Source: an uncultured bacterium (lineage in GTDB: Bacteria > Actinomycetota > Actinomycetes > S36-B12 > CAIYMF01). Taken from it: DNA of 64,000 nucleotides. Under the pieces are notes generated by a model. It worked only from the letters and a program-made list of their open reading frames with translations. It made no database searches and was not told the origin of the DNA. The translations under genes were made by a program, and so were the position numbers. Where the stretch lies: positions 1-64,000 of the forward strand of contig CAIKEU010000013.1 in NCBI GenBank assembly GCA_903826575.1, in the 5' to 3' direction. The number at the start of each line of letters is the position of its first letter. The first letter of the stretch is position 1. This document shows, one piece after another, positions 18,588-28,074 of this stretch.

Positions 18588-19901
18588 TTAGGTAAGGGTT
18601 GCGCGCAACGGCTCAGCGAGCAGATCGCCATGGGCCGTTGTCAGAGCATTGCACAGCTCCCAGATCTGATCGACGGTGAGCGTCGCAGCAGTATTCGGGT
18701 CAACCATCGCCGCATTGCGGATCAATGTCGGGTTGCCCGTCACCGCTGCCTGCACGGTCAGTTCACCAACGCTGACGAACGAACGGTTGAGCGCCACGCA
18801 CTGCAACGGGAGATCTCCCACATAGATGGGATGTGCACCCATCTCGTCAATTGCGGTTGGCACCTCGACGGCATAGTTGTTTGGAAGGTTCGTGATGTAT
18901 CCGTGGTTCGCGACGTTCGCAAAAATCGTTCGCTTGGTGCCCGTCTCCATCGAGTGAATCACCTGCGGCGCGTACTCGGTTGAATCACGGTCCATCGCCA
19001 AAGGTTCACCGGCGGCCAGTGCGGCTCGCGTCTCTTGGTACTCACGAAGGTTGTCTTCGCTAATACCGATGTACCCACTGACGGCAATGCGAAGTCGCTC
19101 CACCTCTTCGTCATGCTTCAGGTACCACGGCACATATTCGGACGAGTGCTCACTGGTTTCCGTCGGGTAGTAGCCGAGTTTGCGATACATATCCACCCGC
19201 ACCCGACGTCGCAGCTCCGGATCGCCGGCGATCTTCGCATCCAGTAACGGATAGAGGCTTTCGCCATTGCGCTCCCAACGCAGCACCCACGCCTGATGGT
19301 TAACACCCGCCGACCAGTAAGAGACCTCGTCGAACGGTACGTCGATCACCTCGCATAGGCCTCGAACCGTCCAGTAGACCGAGTGACACAGGCCCAACAC
19401 CTTGAGCGACGGAGCAATCGCCTGAAGGTAGGCGATGTTCATAGCCATCGGGTTGGTGTAGTTCAGCAGCCAGGCGTCAGGACAGATTTCAAGGATGTCG
19501 CGAGCAATACCTTCCAGAACGGGGAAGGTACGAAGTGCGCGGAAGATGCCACCGACACCGATGGTGTCAGCGATGGTTTGACGAAGCCCAAAGCTCGCCG
19601 GGATCTCGATGTCACGAACGGTGGCCTCATGCATGCCCACCTGAATCGAGTTGATCACGTAATGCGCACCTACAAGTGCGGCGCGACGATCGAGTGACGA
19701 TGTCACGGTGACCGTTCGACCAAGCTGCGATGCGGTGGCATTCGCGATCGCAACTGCCGTCTCCAACCGCTCAGGGTTGATGTCATGTAGCGAGATGTGC
19801 AGTGGGCCTAAATCAGTGAAACCGAGCAGATCGCTCATGAGTTCACGGGTGAAGACGACGCTGCCTGCGCCTAGGAAGGTGATCGTTGTTATGCGAGACA
19901 T
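18588..19901 (-). CDS. Glycoside hydrolase family 4 (alpha-galactosidase/alpha-glucosidase type)
   Basis: ITFLGAGSVVFTRELMSDLL…LHDINPERLE…INSIQVG…LLNYTNPMAMN…LGLCHSV…GVNHQAW. Confidence 0.9.
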   Translation of the reverse strand: MSRITTITFLGAGSVVFTRELMSDLLGFTDLGPLHISLHDINPERLETAVAIANATASQLGRTVTVTSSLDRRAALVGAHYVINSIQVGMHEATVRDIEIPASFGLRQTIADTIGVGGIFRALRTFPVLEGIARDILEICPDAWLLNYTNPMAMNIAYLQAIAPSLKVLGLCHSVYWTVRGLCEVIDVPFDEVSYWSAGVNHQAWVLRWERNGESLYPLLDAKIAGDPELRRRVRVDMYRKLGYYPTETSEHSSEYVPWYLKHDEEVERLRIAVSGYIGISEDNLREYQETRAALAAGEPLAMDRDSTEYAPQVIHSMETGTKRTIFANVANHGYITNLPNNYAVEVPTAIDEMGAHPIYVGDLPLQCVALNRSFVSVGELTVQAAVTGNPTLIRNAAMVDPNTAATLTVDQIWELCNALTTAHGDLLAEPLRATLT

Positions 19902-20024
19902 GTTGATAGTCTTGCGCTGAACGTGCGATTCACTCAACAATCTCTTAGAAACGCGCACATACGAGCAATGTAAAGTGAGCGTTTAAATCAGCTGGCACGG
20001 GCGGCGCATGAGATTGGAAGAGCG

Positions 20025-20822
20025 GTGGCATCGGTATCTCTTCGCAGAGCGGCCCGAGTTTCAGCCATCCTCGATCTCCTAGCCGAGAACCATTCACTCA
20101 ATGCCAGCGATCTCGCGGTGGAGTTCGGTGTCTCGGCTGCCACCCTGCGTCGAGATCTGCAGATGCTTGAAGATCAAAAACTGCTCTCCAGAACGCACGG
20201 CGGAGCACTAGCCCACGACGTGGCGTACGAACTTCCGGTGCGTTACCGCGGTGGACGTGAGCGCGAGAAGAAGAGACTCATCGCGGCGAAGGCAGCGCGA
20301 TTACTTCCCCACGGTCCGCTGACTGTCGGATTCAGCGGCGGCACGACCACCAGCGAAGTCGCACGGATCATTGCTGATCGCGTGGACGTAACCGTTGTCA
20401 CAAACGCGCTCAACATCGCTTCGGAGCTAGCACTACGACCGCGCCTAAAGGTCATCCTCACTGGCGGTGTGACGCGCCCCCAGAGTTACGAACTCGTTGG
20501 GGCACTTGCCGAACAAACCCTGCGCGACCTCCACATCGAGGTATTGGTCTGCGGTGTAGATGGCATCACCGCCTCCACCGGATTGACGACCCACGACGAG
20601 GTCGAAGCACGCACAAACAGAACGATGATCCAACGTTCGAAAAGAGTGATTGTGGTGACAGACGGCTCTAAAGTCGGTCGAACCCTTCTTGCGCGCATCG
20701 CCCCAGTTGACCTAATTCACGACCTGGTAACAGATTCAGGTGCAGACGAGACGGAACTTGAATATCTTCGCGATGCCGGCGTGAGCGTTCACGTCGTACA
20801 CGATCCGGGGGACTCCAACTAA
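20025..20822 (+). CDS. DeoR/GlpR-family transcriptional regulator
   Basis: N-terminal HTH (LNASDLAVEFGVSAATLRRDLQMLEDQKLLSRTHGGAL) and sugar-phosphate sensor domain. Confidence 0.9.
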   Translation: MASVSLRRAARVSAILDLLAENHSLNASDLAVEFGVSAATLRRDLQMLEDQKLLSRTHGGALAHDVAYELPVRYRGGREREKKRLIAAKAARLLPHGPLTVGFSGGTTTSEVARIIADRVDVTVVTNALNIASELALRPRLKVILTGGVTRPQSYELVGALAEQTLRDLHIEVLVCGVDGITASTGLTTHDEVEARTNRTMIQRSKRVIVVTDGSKVGRTLLARIAPVDLIHDLVTDSGADETELEYLRDAGVSVHVVHDPGDSN

Positions 20823-20832
20823 ACGATGTTCG

Positions 20833-21579
20833 CTAGTCGAAATTGACGTCAAGCCAACCAAGTTGGCGCTTCACAGCGGCGAAAAGCTGCGGTGCATTTT
20901 GAGCTTCCCGATGCCACGAGTCAGCCGTAAATTGAGCAACCTCTTCCGACACCTCGATCAACGGACTACCCGTTGACTGGGCAAGCACTTGCAAGCGAGC
21001 CGCCTGCTCGAGGAAGTAGAGTTTGTGCCACGCATCAGCAACATTTTGGCCAATCACGATCACGCCATGGTTCTCAAGCAACACCAAAATTGCGCCTTCT
21101 GTCACGGCACTAGCAATTCGGTCCCCCTCGGACGCACCTTCTGCGAAGCCGCCATATGCCAAGCGGGCCATGCGATTATGGAAGTACATCGAGTTCTGGT
21201 GAATCCGCGTATTGAATCCGTCAACCGTCATCGACAGCGCGCTCGCGTACGGCATGTGCGTATGAAAAACCGCTTGCGCATCTGGCCGGGCCCGATGGCA
21301 GCCACGGTGGATCATGAACGCAGTGACTTCCCAATTGCCATGCCCATCAACGATGTTGCCATCGAAATCGACAGTAATGATGTCGTCAGAGGTGATTTCA
21401 GACCAGTGCGGTCCGAATCGATTGAGTAAGAACAGATCTGTGCGCCCAGGAACTGCCAACGAGAAGTGGTTGTCGATTCCTTCGTTGTAGCCATGCATCG
21501 CTGCCGCTCGAAAGGCAGCCGCGAGATCATGCTTGGCGCGCGCGATCACATCATGTGAGACACCTAAGACATCAGTCAT
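20833..21579 (-). CDS. Class II aldolase/adducin family protein
   Basis: GYNEGIDNHFSLAVPGR…MIHRGCHRARPDAQAVFHTHMPYASALSM…ENHGVIVIGQ. Confidence 0.85.
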   Translation of the reverse strand: MTDVLGVSHDVIARAKHDLAAAFRAAAMHGYNEGIDNHFSLAVPGRTDLFLLNRFGPHWSEITSDDIITVDFDGNIVDGHGNWEVTAFMIHRGCHRARPDAQAVFHTHMPYASALSMTVDGFNTRIHQNSMYFHNRMARLAYGGFAEGASEGDRIASAVTEGAILVLLENHGVIVIGQNVADAWHKLYFLEQAARLQVLAQSTGSPLIEVSEEVAQFTADSWHREAQNAPQLFAAVKRQLGWLDVNFD

Positions 21580-21599
21580 AACGCAAGAGTACGACTCGG

Positions 21600-22847
21600 C
21601 TAGAAGTACGTCGAGCAAACCCCGACGACGACATCGTCATCATCTGCGACCGCGAGCACCTGCCAACTGTCGAATGTCGTGCAGGGGTGCGAGATTCCGA
21701 ACCCAACCAGATCGCCAACAGCGAGTTCTGTTCCATCGCCTAGACGCATCCATGAGTGCTGATCACTCAACGCAAACACGTCGACTCCGCTAAGCGAATG
21801 CGACGTACCCGAGGTGATTCGCTTTACTGCGAATGGCAATCCTTGGTCGTATGAAAGATCGCGTCTGCCTGCATTGGCTATTGCGAGCGTTGGTTCGTTA
21901 TGTGAGATCACCCGGCCCCACACCTCCATTGCTGGGCTCCAAGACGACATCGGCGTGGTGTGACTAGCGGTTTCGTACAGGCCGTGATCGTGAGTTAGGT
22001 AGCAGCCACTTCGTACCGCGACTGGAAGACCCAGTGCGGGCAAATCTGCAAGCCGCTCTCGCACGCGATCGAGGTACATGCTTCCGCCGACGGTGACGAA
22101 ACCATCGCCACCAAGGAATTCACGCGACCTAAGCGCAACGTCCTTCAACTCGTCGAGGAAGCCATCAACGCGCTTCAGGCCTTCAACAGTTCGAATGCCC
22201 GGCACGGTGCCTTCGTAACCAGCAATTCCGCGCAGGTGCACGTTCGGTTGTTCATACGCGGTACGCGCAAGCACAATCGCGACGTCAGTTCCGCGCACCC
22301 CGGTACGTCCACCAAGGTGCCCGAGTTCAATCAGCACATGTCCGGCGTAACCCTCGCCAACGTTGGCACTAGCTGCAGCGACAGCTGCGATTGCCTCCAT
22401 CGAGTCAACGAAGAACATCAACTCATGGCACTGGCCGCGTTTGTGACGTCGCATGAGATCGACGAGCGCCGCGTGATCTATAACTTCCGCCGCCAAGATG
22501 ACGCGCTCTGCACCGAATTCCATTGCGCGCCGCGCTTGATAGGCAGTCGCGACCGCAAACGCCCACGCACCGGCTGCAATTTGGAACTCGATCAGTTCCG
22601 GCGACATTGTCGTTTTCGCATGTGGTGCAAGCAGAAATCCGGCTTCATCGCAGTACTCGCGCATTCGCTCAGCGTTGTGTAGAAGCGCTGACTCACGCAT
22701 TACAGCGAACGGCGTTTCAGCGGCCTGCTCGAGTCGCCAACCCGTCGCGGGTGATCCCGCTTCACCCCAAGCCACGGAGCCCTTGAACTCACTGCTTAGT
22801 CGAGCCAATGCCTCAGGCGAGCGCCACGGCAAATTCACTTCCGTCAT
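21600..22847 (-). CDS. D-serine dehydratase-like/D-threonine aldolase-like PLP enzyme (alanine racemase N-terminal fold)
   Basis: AEPF-like N-terminus, LLAPHAKTTMSPELIEFQIAAGAWAFAVATAYQA; C-terminal VGFGISHPCTTFDSWQVL. Confidence 0.8.
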   Translation of the reverse strand: MTEVNLPWRSPEALARLSSEFKGSVAWGEAGSPATGWRLEQAAETPFAVMRESALLHNAERMREYCDEAGFLLAPHAKTTMSPELIEFQIAAGAWAFAVATAYQARRAMEFGAERVILAAEVIDHAALVDLMRRHKRGQCHELMFFVDSMEAIAAVAAASANVGEGYAGHVLIELGHLGGRTGVRGTDVAIVLARTAYEQPNVHLRGIAGYEGTVPGIRTVEGLKRVDGFLDELKDVALRSREFLGGDGFVTVGGSMYLDRVRERLADLPALGLPVAVRSGCYLTHDHGLYETASHTTPMSSWSPAMEVWGRVISHNEPTLAIANAGRRDLSYDQGLPFAVKRITSGTSHSLSGVDVFALSDQHSWMRLGDGTELAVGDLVGFGISHPCTTFDSWQVLAVADDDDVVVGVCSTYF

Positions 22848-23233
22848 GAGGAGACGTCATCCGACAGAACCGCGAGAGCGTCAATCTCAACAAGCAACCC
22901 AGAAGGCAGACCGACATAGATGGTGCTTCGAGCCGGGAATGGTTCTGCGAAGAACTCGCGATACACCTCATTCATCGCATCGAAGTGGTCGACCTCAGTA
23001 AGGAACACTCGTACTGAGATGACGTCAGCTGCTCTTGCACCTGCACTTGCCAGGTGGGCAAGCAGATTCGTGAATGCTTGACGTGTTTGAGCGCTGACCC
23101 CATCGAGCACAGCGCCATCAGCCGTTACACCAACTTGGCCGGACCCCGCGACGATCGAACCGATACGCACTGCGGGAGAGTACGGACCAGCAGGAGGAGG
23201 GGTCCCCGGTGCAGACGAACCAATCCGTGCCAT
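22844..23233 (-). CDS. RidA family enamine/imine deaminase
   Basis: PAGPYSPAVRIGSIVAGSGQVG…FTNLLAHLASAGARAADVISVRVFLTEVDHFDAMNEVYREFF; ATGA overlap with next gene. Confidence 0.9.
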   Translation of the reverse strand: MARIGSSAPGTPPPAGPYSPAVRIGSIVAGSGQVGVTADGAVLDGVSAQTRQAFTNLLAHLASAGARAADVISVRVFLTEVDHFDAMNEVYREFFAEPFPARSTIYVGLPSGLLVEIDALAVLSDDVSS

Positions 23234-23301
23234 GTTCCTTCTTTCCAAAGCGTGACTCAACGACGGGCGACAAGGGTTCGGAGCTGATCAGAAAATGACG
23301 A

Positions 23302-23349
23302 GGCCCGGGCAGCAGACACGATACGAGATCGAGTCCGGCTACCCGGGCC
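23302..23349 (-). terminator. Terminator-like inverted repeat downstream of the SHOCT gene
   Basis: GGCCCGGG(c)AGC…GCT(a)CCCGGGCC; weak T-tract (TCATTTTC) on minus strand. Confidence 0.45.
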
Positions 23350-23364
23350 ACACCGTTAAATTAT

Positions 23365-23748
23365 TTAGGCGCTTGCGAGGGCCTTGGCCTTGATCTGATC
23401 GAACTCAGCCTGCGAGATTGATCCAGCGGCAAGCAGGTTTGAGGCAGTCTGAATCGTGTCAGCTGGCGAAGCGGTGCCGGCAAGCTTCTTCACGTACTCA
23501 GCCTGTGCGGACTCCATCGCCTTTGCCGAAGCATTCTGACGCTCAGCCATGCCCTTGTGGTTGACGATGACGTACGCAAGAAGGGTCAGGAATGGGATGA
23601 AGATCAAACCGATGATCCAGCCAGCCTTGGCCCAGCCACTTGAATTGTGGTTGCGGAACAAGTCACCGACGACGGTGAAAAGAACCATTAAGTAGCAGAT
23701 CATAAAGAAGGTGATAAACAGGATCTGCAGGAATTGACCGAAGTTCAC
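23365..23748 (-). CDS. Small membrane protein with PLDc_N-like region and C-terminal SHOCT-like domain
   Basis: GWIIGLIFIPFLTLLAYVI…LAAGSISQAEFDQIKAKALA; GTG start inferred. Confidence 0.75.
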   Translation of the reverse strand: MNFGQFLQILFITFFMICYLMVLFTVVGDLFRNHNSSGWAKAGWIIGLIFIPFLTLLAYVIVNHKGMAERQNASAKAMESAQAEYVKKLAGTASPADTIQTASNLLAAGSISQAEFDQIKAKALASA

Positions 23749-23932
23749 TATCTCTCCATAACGTTGCCGGAATCCGCCCAGCCGAGAGGCCCATAGTGCG
23801 GTCATCCGATGTCTTGTGACTCCGAGTCTGCCCGGAACCGCTCCTCAGTCTAGGGGCATATGCGCCCAAAACCCAATGTTCCGTGCCTAAAAGCCGGTCG
23901 GGGAATAAGTTCGGCGTTCGAACGATTACATG

Positions 23933-23944
23933 ATTACATGTAAT
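23933..23944. promoter_or_regulatory. Candidate operator palindrome ATTACATGTAAT
   Basis: Perfect 12-bp palindrome 19 bp upstream of an ATG, with an additional direct half-site ATTACATG. Confidence 0.45.
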
Positions 23945-23962
23945 TATCTGGAGGTACACATC

Positions 23963-24613
23963 ATGAAACCCGATCACAATGATCACGAAGGACGGCCAAG
24001 CAACAGTCGAGGCCGCGGTGGCCGAGGCCCACGATGGGATGGTCCGCGTGGCCGAAGCGCGGCCGAACCCGTCCCCACCAGCACTGATGAGGTCAAGGGC
24101 TGGCTTGCCGGTCGATTACCCGCATCGTGGTTCACATCCGTGCCGAACGTGCAGATCGATCGCGACGAAATAACCATCGTCGGAACACTCGATCTCACAG
24201 ACATCCCTGACGGAGTCGATGCAACAGCTGCCGCGCAGGGTCGCATCACCAGATTCCGCGAGGAAACACGCGATGAACGCATTGCGATTGCACAAGATCT
24301 CGAGCGCCGATTTGAGCGTCCCGTTGCGTGGGGAGCAGAAGCCGGGAAAATCAGTGCCCTATTCACCAATCAAGCGATTCCTGCAATGACTCGTCTTCGT
24401 CAACCAGAACGTCAGGTTCTCGACACTCTCGTCGACGCAGGAGTTGCTCGTTCGCGAGCAGAGGCACTCGCCTGGTGCGTAAAGCTTGTCGGTCAGCACG
24501 AAGCGGAATGGATCGGATCACTTCGCGAGGCCTTGAATTCAGTCGAAGAGGCGCGTAAGTCCGGACCGAAGTACGCCCCACTCAACTCGGCATGCTCAGT
24601 TCCACAGAGCTAA
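23963..24613 (+). CDS. Conserved hypothetical protein (RG-rich N-terminus, helical C-terminus)
   Basis: MKPDHNDHEGRPSNSRGRGGRGPRWDGPRGR…; good SD (GGAGG). Confidence 0.7.
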   Translation: MKPDHNDHEGRPSNSRGRGGRGPRWDGPRGRSAAEPVPTSTDEVKGWLAGRLPASWFTSVPNVQIDRDEITIVGTLDLTDIPDGVDATAAAQGRITRFREETRDERIAIAQDLERRFERPVAWGAEAGKISALFTNQAIPAMTRLRQPERQVLDTLVDAGVARSRAEALAWCVKLVGQHEAEWIGSLREALNSVEEARKSGPKYAPLNSACSVPQS

Positions 24614-24696
24614 TTCGAGTTTGGGCCAGTGGGCGAAACGCTGGCCGATCGTTGACCAGATTCGTATTTCGAATGGGAAACGATCGGCCTCGCGCG

Positions 24697-24726
24697 TTGA
24701 CCAAATGACCATTCTCTGATTAGCCT
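24697..24726 (+). promoter_or_regulatory. Predicted promoter of polyamine ABC operon
   Basis: TTGACC (24697-24702) N18 TAGCCT (24721-24726). Confidence 0.5.
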
Positions 24727-24782
24727 CACGTCACTACCACTCAACGGGGAGTGGCCGCTTTACGCCGATGGGGTCTCACTGA

Positions 24783-25931
24783 ATGACGGACGCGAACGAT
24801 TTTGACGTCGAATTTCGTGGGATCACCAAGCGCTTCGGTGATGTCGCCGCCGTTAACAATGTGACGCTGCAGGTGCGCAAGGGTGAGTTCCTATCCCTAC
24901 TTGGCCCGTCCGGATGCGGCAAGACAACGTCCCTGCGCATGATCGCCGGCTTCGAACAGCCCGACGAAGGCGAATTGCTGATCGGCGGCAAGGACGCCGT
25001 GGGCGTCCCCCCGTACAAGCGTGACGTCAATACCGTTTTCCAGAGCTACGCGCTCTTCCCGCACAAGTCGATCATCGACAACGTGGCCTTCGGCTTGAAG
25101 CAACGAGGCGAAGGCAAGGCGGAGCGTCGCGCTAAGGCAACCGAAGCCCTCGAACTCGTTCAACTTTCGCACCGTGCGGACGATCGTCCAACCATGCTCT
25201 CCGGTGGTCAGCAGCAGCGCGTGGCGTTGGCTCGCGCCCTGGTCATGAATCCGAGAGTTTTGCTGCTCGACGAACCGCTCGGTGCACTCGATCTCAAATT
25301 GCGTAAGGAAATGCAGTTCGAGCTCAAGCGGATCCAAGAACACGTCGGCATCACCTTCGTTTACGTGACCCACGACCAAGAAGAAGCCCTTTCGATGTCG
25401 GACCGTATCGCGGTCATGTCGAACGGCGTCATCGAGCAACTCGATGAACCCCGAGCCATTTACGACAACCCCAAGACAGCATTCGTAGCCGGATTCATCG
25501 GCGAAATGAACTTCCTTACCGGAACCGTCACGTCTGCAAACGACGGACATTGGACCGTTGACGCGGGTGTCGGCGTGCCGGTCCAAGGTTTCGGGGCAGC
25601 GCCTCTCAATGAGAAAGTTCGCGTCGGCCTTCGTCCCGAGCGCCTCGTTGTCACCCCCAATAGTGATGAGACGGGCACTAATCGGGTGCTCTCAACCGTT
25701 CTCAGCAAGATGTACCTCGGCGACCAGATCCAGTTCGTTGTCACTTTGCCCTCGGGCGCAACGGTGATCGCCATCGAGCAACGCGCCAGCGTTGATCCGG
25801 CCACCGACAACATCAAGCCAGGCGACCGCGTCACCGTGAGTTGGGATGCACATGCACCCTTGCTGCTCGGAATCGTCGACGCCGACAAGAGCAATAGCAC
25901 TGACACCTCAACCACCAAGGAGACGCGATGA
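24783..25931 (+). CDS. potA: Spermidine/putrescine-type ABC transporter ATP-binding protein
   Basis: LLGPSGCGKTTSLRMIAGFE…LSGGQQQRVALARALV…LLLDEPLGALD; TOBE C-terminus. Confidence 0.9.
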   Translation: MTDANDFDVEFRGITKRFGDVAAVNNVTLQVRKGEFLSLLGPSGCGKTTSLRMIAGFEQPDEGELLIGGKDAVGVPPYKRDVNTVFQSYALFPHKSIIDNVAFGLKQRGEGKAERRAKATEALELVQLSHRADDRPTMLSGGQQQRVALARALVMNPRVLLLDEPLGALDLKLRKEMQFELKRIQEHVGITFVYVTHDQEEALSMSDRIAVMSNGVIEQLDEPRAIYDNPKTAFVAGFIGEMNFLTGTVTSANDGHWTVDAGVGVPVQGFGAAPLNEKVRVGLRPERLVVTPNSDETGTNRVLSTVLSKMYLGDQIQFVVTLPSGATVIAIEQRASVDPATDNIKPGDRVTVSWDAHAPLLLGIVDADKSNSTDTSTTKETR

Positions 25932-27190
25932 GCGAGAACCAACCTACGGAACTTCGGATCCTTGCCCCGCGCGAGGTGAAGCCGAAGCTTGACTCGCTGG
26001 CGCGCGACGTACAGGAGGCTGTCGGCGCTCCGATTTCGCGTCGTCAAGCCCTGAGCTTGGGTGGCCTGGCTGTTCTTGGACTCAGCGCTGCGGCGTGTGG
26101 CACGGCGAGCACCGGCACGACTGGCGGCGGCGCCAGTACCGCCCCGTCTGGCAGTTCCGCCGCGGGTTCGCTAGCTGGCAAGCCAATCGAGAACATGCTC
26201 GAGATCTTCAACTGGTCTGAGTACGACGACCCGTCGACGTATGCGGATTTCAAGAAGCAGTCCGACATCGCAGCAGCCGGCACTCAGATTCACGAGACGT
26301 ACTACGCGAGTAACGATGAGCTCATTGCAAAGTTGAATGCTGGAGGCGCCGCGTACGACATCATCGTGCCGAGCCAAAACGCAGTCGCTCAGCTCATCGA
26401 AGAGAACAAGTTGATGAAGTTAGACACCTCGCTCATCCCGAATCTCTCGAATATCGAACCGTCCTTTCTCAAGGCGAACTTCGACCCCACCGGCGAGTAC
26501 CACGTCATCAAGGACTTCGGCGTAACGGGCTTCTACTACAACAACAAGATCGTCACCGAGAAGATCGAAACCATGCACGACTTCTTCATGGCGCTACCCA
26601 AGTACGTCGGTAAGGGACGCACCAACATTCTTGATGGCGCGGAAGAGGTTGTACCCCTTGCGCTCATGGCACTCGGCTTGGATCCCAACACAGACAAGGA
26701 CGACGAGCTCAAGCAGGCAAATGATTTCCTGATGTCGATCCGATCTGGTGTTACAACAATTTCGTCCGACTACATCGCTGACGCGAGCGCCGGCAAGATC
26801 ATCTTGGGACAGGGCTGGAATGGCGATATGCGCCGCGTAGTCGCAGCTCGCAAGGACCAAGGCGACATCACCGCAATCCTGCCAACGGGTAGCAGCGAGA
26901 TTTGGGCGGACTCCTGGTGTATTCCGACGACAGCAGCGCACCCCGTAGCTGCACATCACTGGATTAACTGGCTGTGCACCCCGGCAGTCGCGGTCAAGGA
27001 GATGGAGTATCACAACTACCCCGTCCCGATACAGTCGGCGCTTGATCAGGTCCCGGCCGAACTTAAGAATGATCCGCTGTTCAATGTGCCCACCTCGCTG
27101 ACGGACAACTACCACTACATCCTCAATGTCAGCCCGGCCGTTGTTCAGAAGCGCACCAAGATCTACACGGACTTCAAAGCCGCTTCATGA
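25928..27190 (+). CDS. potD: Polyamine-type ABC transporter substrate-binding protein
   Basis: SRRQALSLGGLAVLGLSAAACG lipobox; ENMLEIFNWSEYDDPSTYADF; ATGA overlap. Confidence 0.85.
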   Translation: MSENQPTELRILAPREVKPKLDSLARDVQEAVGAPISRRQALSLGGLAVLGLSAAACGTASTGTTGGGASTAPSGSSAAGSLAGKPIENMLEIFNWSEYDDPSTYADFKKQSDIAAAGTQIHETYYASNDELIAKLNAGGAAYDIIVPSQNAVAQLIEENKLMKLDTSLIPNLSNIEPSFLKANFDPTGEYHVIKDFGVTGFYYNNKIVTEKIETMHDFFMALPKYVGKGRTNILDGAEEVVPLALMALGLDPNTDKDDELKQANDFLMSIRSGVTTISSDYIADASAGKIILGQGWNGDMRRVVAARKDQGDITAILPTGSSEIWADSWCIPTTAAHPVAAHHWINWLCTPAVAVKEMEYHNYPVPIQSALDQVPAELKNDPLFNVPTSLTDNYHYILNVSPAVVQKRTKIYTDFKAAS

Positions 27191-28074
27191 CCGTCGATAC
27201 TGCTGCACCAGCCCCCCAGGCCACCGCCTCGGGGGCTGGTGAGCATCGCTCTTTTAAGCCGCGATACCCAGCGTGGCTGGCACTTCCCTCACTCGCCTAC
27301 CAAATCATCTTCTTCCTTGGTGCGATGGCGATCCTCGTTGCGTTCTCCTTCGCGACGCAGACCGGCTTCAACCAAATCACATACGGATTCAGCCTCGAGC
27401 AATACAAGGCTGTTCTGGATCCCACGTACCTCGGGATCTTCGTACGAACGCTCGCGATGGCGGCCGGCGGAACGCTGTTAACAGTCGTGATCGGTTATCC
27501 GGTCGCCTACTGGATGGCGCGTTACCTCGGCGATAAGAAACTTCTCGCGCTACTACTGATCATTGTGCCGTTTTGGACGTCATTCTTGATCCGTACGTAC
27601 GCACTCAAAATCATCTTGGACTCGAACGGCTTTGTGGGCCAGACGCTGCACCTTGACATCATGTACTCAGCGTGGGCAGTGGGCATTGGTCTGGTCTACA
27701 ACTACCTTCCGCTGTTCATCCTGCCGGTGTTCTCATCACTCGAACGTATGGACTGGACGTTGATTGAGGCCGCAAACGACCTCTCCGCCAAGCCTTTCAG
27801 CGCGTTCCGTCAGGTGACCCTGCCGCTAACTCTGCCCGGATTCGTGACAGGTGCACTGCTGGTCTTCATCCCCATGACCGGTGAATATGTCGTACCAGCA
27901 ATCTTGGGTGGCGGAAAGTTCGTCTTCATCGGCAACGTCATTGGCGACGCATTCAATTCAGCTCAGAACCCGCCATTCGGCAGCGCGCTGGCGATTTCTT
28001 TGATGCTCGCACTTTCCATCTTTGTCGTGATCTACATCTTGGTGGCGACCAAGGAGGAACGCTTTGGCTCGTAA
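27187..28074 (+). CDS. potB: Polyamine-type ABC transporter permease
   Basis: LIEAANDLSAKPFSAFRQVTLPLTLPGFVTGALLVF; operonic overlap. Confidence 0.85.
   Translation: MTVDTAAPAPQATASGAGEHRSFKPRYPAWLALPSLAYQIIFFLGAMAILVAFSFATQTGFNQITYGFSLEQYKAVLDPTYLGIFVRTLAMAAGGTLLTVVIGYPVAYWMARYLGDKKLLALLLIIVPFWTSFLIRTYALKIILDSNGFVGQTLHLDIMYSAWAVGIGLVYNYLPLFILPVFSSLERMDWTLIEAANDLSAKPFSAFRQVTLPLTLPGFVTGALLVFIPMTGEYVVPAILGGGKFVFIGNVIGDAFNSAQNPPFGSALAISLMLALSIFVVIYILVATKEERFGS

Noticed and set aside
24897-25586. 229-aa minus-strand ORF
   Set aside because: Antisense to potA with no recognisable domain
25460-26047. 195-aa minus-strand ORF spanning the potA-potD junction
   Set aside because: Antisense to two confidently called genes; no domain
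26594-27115. 173-aa minus-strand ORF
   Set aside because: Antisense to potD; no domain
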